This document shows positions 57,751 through 64,000 of a stretch of 64,000 nt of DNA, piece after piece; position 1 is the first letter of the stretch, and the number at the start of each line of letters is the position of its first letter. Location of the stretch: contig DASYGT010000048.1 in NCBI GenBank assembly GCA_035999365.1, positions 1 to 64,000 of the forward strand. Reading direction: 5' to 3'. Source of the DNA: DASYGT01 sp035999365 (GTDB lineage Bacteria; Actinomycetota; Actinomycetes; Mycobacteriales; Jatrophihabitantaceae). The notes under the pieces were generated by a model. It ran no database searches and was not told the DNA's origin. It saw only the letters and a program-made list of their open reading frames with translations. The translations under genes were made by a program, and so were the position numbers.

Positions 57751-58761
57751 TTAGCTCCCGTCCGCCGGGTACCGCACGCCGATCCGTTTCCGGACGTCGT
57801 CGATCATCTCGAGGATCGCGACGGTCTCGTCGAGCGGAACGACCGGGCTCTCCAGCTCGCCCTGCCGCAGGCATCGCGCCACCTCGGCCACCTGCAAGCC
57901 GTACCCGTTGCCGGTGATCGGAGTGGTGGTGAACTCCTCGCCGGGCTCGGTGGTCACGGTGAGCGATGTCGCGCGCTGGATGCGCGGGCCGATCTCGACG
58001 GTGCCTTTGGTGCCGCAGATCATTCCGGCGGCTGGGCTGTGCGTCACCGCGCTGGTGAAGATCTGCCCGAGCGCGCCGTCTCGGTACCCGCACTGGATCG
58101 ACACCGAGGCGTCCGAGCCCGTGGGCGAGAGGGTCCCGATCGCGTCGACGTGCTCGGGTGCGCCGAGGATCAACCACGCGAACGTGATCGGGTAGACACC
58201 GAGGTCGAGAAGAGCGCCACCGCCGGCGGCCAGGTCGAAGAGTCGGTGCCGGGCGTCGAATTCGAAGCGGCTGCACAGCTCGGCGCGCAGACCGACCACC
58301 TCGCCGATCGCCCCGCTCGCCACGACCTGCTGCGCGCGCCTCACGAGTGGGTTGAAGCGCATCCACATGGCTTCCATGCAGAACAGGCGGCGCTCGCGCG
58401 CTGTAGCGACGATCTCGCGAGCCTGCCGGGCATTCAGAGCGAACGCCTTCTCGACGAGCACCGGCTTGCCGGCCTCGAGGGCGAGCAGCGCGTGCTCATG
58501 GTGCTGCCCGTGCGTCGTCGCGATATAGACGACGTCGACCTCAGGATCTGCGACGAGTTCGGCGTACGAGCCGTAGGCACGAGCGACGCCGTTCGTGGCG
58601 GCAAACGCCTCTGCACGGGCGAGGTCGCGGGCACCCACAGCTGCCAATGTGCAGCCGGGCGAGGCCGCGATGTCAGCTCCCACGGTCGCGGCGATGGAGC
58701 CCGCACCGAGGATGCCCCAGCGGATCGGATCGCTCAGGATGCCGGACGCGCTGCCCGTCAC
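57751..58761 (-). CDS. Gfo/Idh/MocA-family oxidoreductase
   Basis: 336 residues from GTG 58761, which overlaps the kgd stop (GTGA). Rossmann motif RWGILGAGSIAATVGADIA, the EKAFA motif (VLVEKAFALNARQAREIV) and the C-terminal alpha/beta domain (GGGALLDLGVYPITFAWLILG) are typical. It oxidises or reduces a sugar, inositol or similar compound with NAD(P). The tight coupling to kgd is curious because no shared pathway is obvious. Confidence 0.87.
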   Translation of the reverse strand: MTGSASGILSDPIRWGILGAGSIAATVGADIAASPGCTLAAVGARDLARAEAFAATNGVARAYGSYAELVADPEVDVVYIATTHGQHHEHALLALEAGKPVLVEKAFALNARQAREIVATARERRLFCMEAMWMRFNPLVRRAQQVVASGAIGEVVGLRAELCSRFEFDARHRLFDLAAGGGALLDLGVYPITFAWLILGAPEHVDAIGTLSPTGSDASVSIQCGYRDGALGQIFTSAVTHSPAAGMICGTKGTVEIGPRIQRATSLTVTTEPGEEFTTTPITGNGYGLQVAEVARCLRQGELESPVVPLDETVAILEMIDDVRKRIGVRYPADGS

Positions 58762-61700
58762 GCGAACGCTGTCGCCACGATCTCGGCCTGCTGCGCCTCG
58801 TGGATAGCGTGCGAGCCGACCGCGGGCGATGCCGAGGCGCGCCGGGACACCCGCATGAGCGGACGCCCGCCGAGGTGCTCGGGCAGGTTCAAGGCCATGA
58901 ACGGCCACGCGCCCTGGTTGGCCGGCTCCTCCTGCACCCACACGACCTGCGCGTCGGGGTAGCGCGCCAGTTCGGCGGCGAGGGCGTCGGCGGGCAACGG
59001 ATACAGCTGCTCGACGGTCAGGATCGCCACGTCGTCGTGGCCGTTTTCCTGCCGCGCCGCGGCGAGGTCGTAGTAGACCTTCCCGGTGCAGATCAGCACC
59101 CGCCGCACGTTGGCAGGGTCGGCGTGGTCATCGGCGATGACCGGACGGAATGCGCCGGTCGTGAAATCGTCCAGCTCGCTCACGGCGGCCTTGAGGCGCA
59201 GCAGCGACTTGGGGGTGAACGCGATGAGCGGCCGACGCACGGGCGACAGGCCCTGCCGGCGCAGCAGATGGAAGTAGTTCGCCGGCGTAGAGCACATCGC
59301 CACCGTCATGTTGTTCTCGGCGGCCATCTGCAGGAAGCGTTCGGGACGCCCGGAGGAGTGATCTGGTCCCTGACCTTCGTAGCCGTGGGGCAGTAGCAGC
59401 GAGACGGCGGAGCGCTGCCCCCACTTGGCTTCACCGGAGGAGATGAACTCGTCGACGATCGTCTGCGCGCCGTCGGCGAAATCACCGAACTGGGCCTCCC
59501 AGCAGACGAGCGCATCCTCACGCACGACCGAGTAGCCGTACTCGAAGCCCATCGCGGCGTACTCGCTCAGGAGCGAGTCGTACGCCCAGAACGGCGCCTG
59601 GTCGTCGGAAAGCTCGCGCAGTGGGGTGTATTCCGCGCCGCTGTTGCGGTCGATCAGCGTGACGTGCCGTTGGGTGAACGTGCCGCGCCGCGAGTCCTGC
59701 CCGGCCAATCGCACGGGGTGGCCCTGCAGGACGAGAGATCCGAACGCATACAGCTCGGCCGTAGCCCAATCGACGGCGCCGTTGCTTGCCATTGCGATGC
59801 GGCGATCGATCTGAGGCTTCAGACGCGGGTGGATCGTGAAGCCCTCCGGTGGGTTCGCGTAGGCGTCCGAGATCCGCTTGATCACGTCGAGACCGACGGC
59901 TGACGTGACCTGCTGCGCCGGGCTGACGTGCTCGATCTGCGGTTCGGGCTTCGGCTGCCCGGAGGCATTGCGTGTCTCGACGAAGACCTTTTCCAGCTGG
60001 GCCTGGAAGTCCTTCAGCGCGGCCTCGGCGTCCTCGAGCGTGATGTCGCCACGACCCACGAGGTCCGCGGTGTAGAGCTTTCGCACGCTGCGCTTGCCAT
60101 CGATGATGTCGTACATCTGCGGCTGGGTGAACGACGGATTGTCCGCCTCGTTGTGCCCACGTCGGCGGTAACACACCATGTCGACGACGACGTCCTTCTT
60201 GAACTCGCGCCGGTACTCGACCGCCAGCCGTGCGACCCGTACGCATGCCTCCGGATCGTCACCGTTCACGTGGAAGATCGGAGCCGCGATCATGCGTGCG
60301 ATGTCGGTGCAGTAGAGCGATGATCGTGAGGCCGAGGGCGATGTCGTGAAGCCGACCTGGTTGTTGACGACCACGTGCACCGTGCCGCCCGTCCGGTAGC
60401 CGCGCAGTTGCGAGAGGTTCAGCGTCTCGGCCACGACGCCCTGGCCGGCGAAGGCGGCGTCGCCGTGCATCAGCAGGGGGAGGATCGAGAAGCCGGCCTC
60501 GCCCTTGTTGAGCACGTCCTGCTTGGCTCGAACGATCCCCTCGAGCACGGGGTCGACCGCTTCGAGGTGCGAGGGGTTCGCCGTCAGGCTCACAGCGATG
60601 TCGGCGCCGCTCGGGGCGTGGAAGGTGCCGTCGGCTCCGAGGTGGTACTTCACGTCACCGGAGCCCTGCGCGGTGCCGGGGTCGATGTTGCCTTCGAACT
60701 CATTGAAGATTTTCGCGTACGGCTTGCCGACGATATTGGCGAGCACGTTGAGCCGGCCGCGGTGCGGCATGCCGATGACGACCTCGTCCAGGCCTTCCTC
60801 GGCAGCCTCGGCGAGTACGGCGTCGAGGAGGGCGATGACCGTCTCGGCGCCCTCGAGGCTGAATCGCTTCTGACCCACGTACTTCGTCTGCAAGAACGTC
60901 TCGAACGCCTCGGCAGCGTTCAGCCGGCCGAGGATGTGCAGCTGCTCCTCGCGGGTGGGCTGCGCCTGCTTGACCTCGATGCGCGCCTCGAGCCAGCGGC
61001 GCTGGTCGGGATCGGTGATGTGCCGGTACTCGACGCCGACCCGACGGCAATACGCGTCGCGCAGAACGCCGAGGATGTCGCGGAGTTTCATCAGCTTCTC
61101 GCCGGCGAAACCGCCCACTGGGAATTCGCGGTCGAGGTCCCACAGCGTCAGGCCGTAACTGGTGATGTCCAGATCAGGGTGCTTGCGCACGGTGTACTCG
61201 AGCGGGTCGGTATCGGCCATCAAATGGCCCCGGGTCCGGTACGCATTGATCAGCTCGATGACGTGCGCTTCCTTGCTGATCTGTCCCTCATGCCGGAAGT
61301 CCTGGTCGATCCGCCACCGCACGGGCTCGTACGGGATCCGCAGCGCGGCGAAGATCTCGTCGTAGAAGTCGTCGCCGAGAAGCAGTTCGTGCACGCGACG
61401 CAGGAATTCGCCGGACTGGGCGCCCTGGATGATGCGATGGTCGTAGGTCGAGGTCAACGTCATGATCTTGCTGACGGCGCGGAACGTGAGCTGCTCCTCG
61501 CTCATACCGCTGAACTCGGCGGGGTATTCCATCGCGCCGACACCCACGATGGTGCCCTGACCGGCCATCAGTCGAGGCACCGAGTGGTTGGTGCCGATCG
61601 TCCCGGGGTTGGTCAGGCTGATCGTCGTGCCGGCGAAATCGTCCGTGGTCAGCTTGCCCGCGCGTGCGCGCCGAATGATGTCCTCGTAAGCATTCCAGAA

Positions 61701-62483
61701 CGCGGCGAAGTCCATCGCCTCGGCGCCCTTGATGCTGGCGACGACGAGCGAACGTGCGTTGTCCTTGCCGACAAGGTCGATCGCAATGCCCAGGTTGACG
61801 TGAGCCGGACGCACCACATTCGGCTTGCCCTCGATCTCGGCGAAGTGGTTGTTCATCTCGGGGTGGTCGTGCAATGCACGGACGACGGCGAAGCCGATGA
61901 TGTGCGTGAAGCTGATCTTTCCCCCGCGGGAACGGCGCAGATGGTTGTTGATGACGACGCGGTTGTCGGCGAGGAGCTTGGCGGGGACGGCGCGGACGCT
62001 CGTGGCGGTGGGCACCGTGAGCGAGGCCTCCATGTTCAGGACGACCCGGGAGGCGGCACCGCGCAAGGGCGTGGTCGTGTCGTGGTCGGCGGCGACCGGA
62101 GCCGGTCGAACCTCCGACGCGATCTTCGGCTCGACCTTGGTGGGGCGCGGCTCGGCCTGAGCCGGCGTCGGCACGGCCGCGCGCAGAGCTGCACCGCTCG
62201 GGGGCGGCGGCGTGCCGTTGTCGAGAGCGGGCTCGGTGACCGTCGGTGGCGTGTGCGTGGGCGGTGGCGGAAGGGGGGCGGGCGGCGTGCCGTCGGCCTC
62301 GGGCGCCGGCGGCGTCGGGCGGTAGTCGGCGAAGAAGTCGTGCCAAGCCGCGTCGACGCTGTTCGGATCTGCCTGGTAACGCTCGTACATGTCTTCGACG
62401 AGCCATTCGTTGGCGCCGAAATCGCCCACGGTGCCGACTGCGGGGTTGGGCTCGTTGCTTGTCGACTGGTCAGTCGTCGCCAC
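58758..62483 (-). CDS. kgd: Multifunctional 2-oxoglutarate decarboxylase/dehydrogenase (Kgd, SucA-type with E2 core)
   Basis: 1241 residues from GTG 62483. The order is: short E1o N-terminal segment (GANEWLVEDMYERYQADPNSVDAAWHDFFADY), Pro/Ala-rich linker (55-135), an acyltransferase E2 core (about 140-370, catalytic STYDHRIIQG at 346-354), then the thiamine-diphosphate E1 (about 400-1240; MPHRGRLNVLANIVGKPY, VNNQVGFTTSP). No lipoyl domain is present, as in mycobacterial Kgd. It makes succinyl-CoA from 2-oxoglutarate with E2/E3 partners or succinic semialdehyde and related products alone. In mycobacteria the FHA protein GarA inhibits it. Confidence 0.95.
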   Translation of the reverse strand: MATTDQSTSNEPNPAVGTVGDFGANEWLVEDMYERYQADPNSVDAAWHDFFADYRPTPPAPEADGTPPAPLPPPPTHTPPTVTEPALDNGTPPPPSGAALRAAVPTPAQAEPRPTKVEPKIASEVRPAPVAADHDTTTPLRGAASRVVLNMEASLTVPTATSVRAVPAKLLADNRVVINNHLRRSRGGKISFTHIIGFAVVRALHDHPEMNNHFAEIEGKPNVVRPAHVNLGIAIDLVGKDNARSLVVASIKGAEAMDFAAFWNAYEDIIRRARAGKLTTDDFAGTTISLTNPGTIGTNHSVPRLMAGQGTIVGVGAMEYPAEFSGMSEEQLTFRAVSKIMTLTSTYDHRIIQGAQSGEFLRRVHELLLGDDFYDEIFAALRIPYEPVRWRIDQDFRHEGQISKEAHVIELINAYRTRGHLMADTDPLEYTVRKHPDLDITSYGLTLWDLDREFPVGGFAGEKLMKLRDILGVLRDAYCRRVGVEYRHITDPDQRRWLEARIEVKQAQPTREEQLHILGRLNAAEAFETFLQTKYVGQKRFSLEGAETVIALLDAVLAEAAEEGLDEVVIGMPHRGRLNVLANIVGKPYAKIFNEFEGNIDPGTAQGSGDVKYHLGADGTFHAPSGADIAVSLTANPSHLEAVDPVLEGIVRAKQDVLNKGEAGFSILPLLMHGDAAFAGQGVVAETLNLSQLRGYRTGGTVHVVVNNQVGFTTSPSASRSSLYCTDIARMIAAPIFHVNGDDPEACVRVARLAVEYRREFKKDVVVDMVCYRRRGHNEADNPSFTQPQMYDIIDGKRSVRKLYTADLVGRGDITLEDAEAALKDFQAQLEKVFVETRNASGQPKPEPQIEHVSPAQQVTSAVGLDVIKRISDAYANPPEGFTIHPRLKPQIDRRIAMASNGAVDWATAELYAFGSLVLQGHPVRLAGQDSRRGTFTQRHVTLIDRNSGAEYTPLRELSDDQAPFWAYDSLLSEYAAMGFEYGYSVVREDALVCWEAQFGDFADGAQTIVDEFISSGEAKWGQRSAVSLLLPHGYEGQGPDHSSGRPERFLQMAAENNMTVAMCSTPANYFHLLRRQGLSPVRRPLIAFTPKSLLRLKAAVSELDDFTTGAFRPVIADDHADPANVRRVLICTGKVYYDLAAARQENGHDDVAILTVEQLYPLPADALAAELARYPDAQVVWVQEEPANQGAWPFMALNLPEHLGGRPLMRVSRRASASPAVGSHAIHEAQQAEIVATAFA

Positions 62484-62603
62484 GGTTTCCGGCCATTCTC
62501 GAGTTCGGGGGGCTGCCAGCACCCGAGATTACGCGCTCACGATGCGTGCCCGCATGCCGCACGTGGTGGCGAACACCGCCCTTGTGACTGGTGACGGCGC
62601 GGA

Positions 62604-63356
62604 TCAGGTGATGTCGCGGTTCATCGTGATCGACGCACCGAGAACTGCGGGCACAATCGCCCACAGCAGCAGGACGATGACCCCGCCCGCGGTGGAGAGC
62701 AACGTGATTCCGTTGAAGTCGGCGGTCGGGTTGGTCGTCAGGATGGCCGATGACGCTCCGGCCGGAGTGAACGGATAGACGTTCTTCACCTTGGGGATGG
62801 CGAGCACGATGTTCTCGAGGATAAGCAGGAAAAGCAGGCCGACCGAGACCGCGACGATCTGGTTCTTCACCAGGGATCCGACGCCTAGGCCGATGATCCC
62901 GTAGAGGGCGACGACGACGAAGACGCCGATGAGCGAGTGCGGGATGTGGCCGTCGCCGAGCCCGACACTCAGGTGCTTCGACGAGATCCACGGCACCGCG
63001 ATCGCGACCTCGACCAGCACGCAGATCGCAGAGAATGCGGCACCGACCAGGCCGTAGGTGATCATCTTTGCCGTCACGATCGCCCACCTCGACGGTGTGG
63101 CGAGAACGGTCGGCGTGATCGTCTGGTACCGGAACTCAGTCGTCACGCCGAGTATGCCGAGGATGAACACGGCGATGTCGGAGGTGGAGGCTGACCCGAA
63201 CACGTCCGCAACGTCTTGCGAGTTCTGAACCCCGTGGTGCGATGCATACGCCGCTACGACGATGAGCGCGCTCACCGCGATGCTCGCGAGCAGCAGCCAG
63301 AACCACACCTGCGTGGTGCGCAGTTTGAGGAACTCGGCCCGAATCAGGTTGATCAC
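62604..63356 (-). CDS. ABC-2 type transporter permease
   Basis: 250 residues, six hydrophobic spans. It begins LIRAEFLKLRTTQVWFWLLLASIAVSALIVVAAYA, the classical ABC-2 N-terminus, then FRYQTITPTVLATPSRWAIVTAKM. It forms the membrane half of an exporter with the ATPase gene whose stop overlaps its start (ATGA, 63353-63356). The substrate is unknown; lipids, drugs or peptides are typical. Confidence 0.85.
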   Translation of the reverse strand: MINLIRAEFLKLRTTQVWFWLLLASIAVSALIVVAAYASHHGVQNSQDVADVFGSASTSDIAVFILGILGVTTEFRYQTITPTVLATPSRWAIVTAKMITYGLVGAAFSAICVLVEVAIAVPWISSKHLSVGLGDGHIPHSLIGVFVVVALYGIIGLGVGSLVKNQIVAVSVGLLFLLILENIVLAIPKVKNVYPFTPAGASSAILTTNPTADFNGITLLSTAGGVIVLLLWAIVPAVLGASITMNRDIT

Positions 63357-64000
63357 TGCGGATTACCACCCTGGGTGAGGGCGAAGAAGAGCTGCTCGAG
63401 ATCGAACCGCTGCAGGCTCAGCTCATGCAGCTCGACGCCGGACGTGAAGGCGAGGTGCCCGACCTGCGCCAATGTCAGGTTCCTGACCTGGACGGTGCCT
63501 GCGTCGGCCTGGCGATGGTCGGCGCCGGCTTGGTGCAGGGCAGCGACGAGTCCGGTCGCATTCGGGGTGCGCACGAGAACCGTGTCGGCGCCGGCCGTCA
63601 GTTCGGCGATCGATCCGGCGCGAACAAGGCGCCCGCGGTTGAGGATGACCACACGGTCGGCGATCTCCTGCACTTCGTTGAGCTGGTGGCTCGAGACCAG
63701 GACGGTGCGCCCCTCGCTCGCGAGGTGCCGAAAGAATCCGCGCAGCCATCGGATGCCGTCCGGGTCGAGACCGTTGGCCGGCTCGTCGAGGATGAGTACC
63801 CGCGGGTCGCCGAGCAGCGCTGCGGCCAGTCCGAGCCGCTGCCGCATCCCCAGTGAATAGCCGCGCACCTTGCGCCGCCCTGAGTCGGCCAGGCCGACCA
63901 TTTCCAGAATCTCATCCGCTCGGCGCTCGGGCAGACCCGCCACCGTGCAGAGGATCCGCAGGTGGTTGCGACCCGTGCGAGCGGGGTGGTAGCTCGACGA
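63353..64000 (-). CDS. ABC transporter ATP-binding protein (N-terminus outside window)
   Basis: 215 C-terminal residues are present; the gene continues beyond base 64000. Signature GYSLGMRQRLGLAAALLGDP, Walker B VLILDEPANGLDPDG and the switch His in VLVSSHQLNEVQEIADRV are seen; Walker A lies outside. The segment before GTG 63943 (SYHPARTGRNHLRIL) shows the frame continues. It is of the ABC-2/DrrA type and drives the overlapping permease. Confidence 0.9.
   Translation of the reverse strand, partial: SSSYHPARTGRNHLRILCTVAGLPERRADEILEMVGLADSGRRKVRGYSLGMRQRLGLAAALLGDPRVLILDEPANGLDPDGIRWLRGFFRHLASEGRTVLVSSHQLNEVQEIADRVVILNRGRLVRAGSIAELTAGADTVLVRTPNATGLVAALHQAGADHRQADAGTVQVRNLTLAQVGHLAFTSGVELHELSLQRFDLEQLFFALTQGGNPQ

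Noticed and set aside
60375..62594. 739-codon open frame on the plus strand
   Set aside because: Complementary-frame shadow of kgd caused by high GC; Arg/Gly/Val-rich without any domain.
1..64000. CRISPR arrays, tRNA/rRNA genes, insertion sequences, prophage genes
   Set aside because: None seen: no regular direct-repeat array, no transposase, integrase or capsid-like protein, no tRNA-like cloverleaf noticed by reading.

Overview
This 64 kb window is high-GC chromosomal DNA from an actinobacterium. Lineage-typical genes are a Kgd-type 2-oxoglutarate decarboxylase, WhiB1, a PdtaS-type HisKA_2 kinase, a SigR/RsrA pair, nickel superoxide dismutase, two PPOX/F420-type flavoenzymes, DUF4232 and DUF6104 proteins, and a SigF/RsbW module. 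The order aroA-rsgA ... sigR-rsrA ... pdtaS-whiB1-diacylglycerol kinase-membrane protein resembles the sigH region of mycobacteria. Nickel SOD and DUF6104 instead recall Streptomyces and Frankia relatives. I infer an environmental aerobic actinobacterium but cannot name the genus. I saw no phage, transposon, CRISPR array, rRNA or tRNA. The window reads as ordinary, densely packed chromosome with many ATGA/GTGA stop-start overlaps.

Layout. 1-4393: nitrate/nitrite assimilation, with a nitrate reductase C-terminus in frame with nitrite reductase NirB, then a NnaR-like regulator. 4694-14455: mixed genes, including a RecQ helicase with a C-terminal phosphoribosyltransferase motif, a DUF4232 lipoprotein, a GAF-SpoIIE phosphatase with a nearby anti-sigma-type ATPase, a luciferase-like oxidoreductase and a beta-CASP nuclease. 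14573-23969: a GntR regulator, then the phenylacetate catabolon (PaaR, PaaI, divergent paaZABCDEK) with a PaaR operator and a gluconokinase at its end. 24004-29411: a GAF-GAF-SpoIIE phosphatase and the molybdate uptake operon (HTH-TOBE, modABC) followed by moaD. 29454-35056: small metabolic genes, SoxR with a divergent short-chain dehydrogenase, and queA. 35060-40014: a secreted beta-rich protein divergent from a TetR regulator, hisN, an aminotransferase and a MOSC protein.

40035-50774 is the aroA/rsgA/sigR/pdtaS/whiB1 block with a monocarboxylate transporter. 50877-53813 holds a tiny secreted peptide and an apparent operon sodN-phosphatase-rsbW-sigF, with the SodN-maturation-type peptidase divergent. 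53958-57493: malic enzyme, a divergent MocR/YczE pair and a 30-residue membrane peptide with a strong terminator. 57574-64000: kgd with an oxidoreductase and DUF6104, then an ABC-2 type exporter cut by the window end.

Functional links. Molybdate uptake and MoaD can supply cofactor for the nitrate reductase. PaaABCDE/Z/K turn phenylacetate towards acetyl-CoA and succinyl-CoA, which feed Kgd and malic enzyme in central carbon metabolism. Several stress circuits sit close together: SigR/RsrA (thiol), WhiB1 (NO/Fe-S), SoxR (redox), SodN (superoxide) and SigF/RsbW plus two SpoIIE phosphatases (partner switching). Regulatory DNA visible directly includes a PaaR box, two CRP-like sites, a SigR-type promoter, a TetR palindrome over a start codon, MocR-type direct repeats, a SoxR-type promoter with a 19-bp spacer, and several TANNNT boxes 6-8 nt before start codons that suggest leaderless mRNAs.
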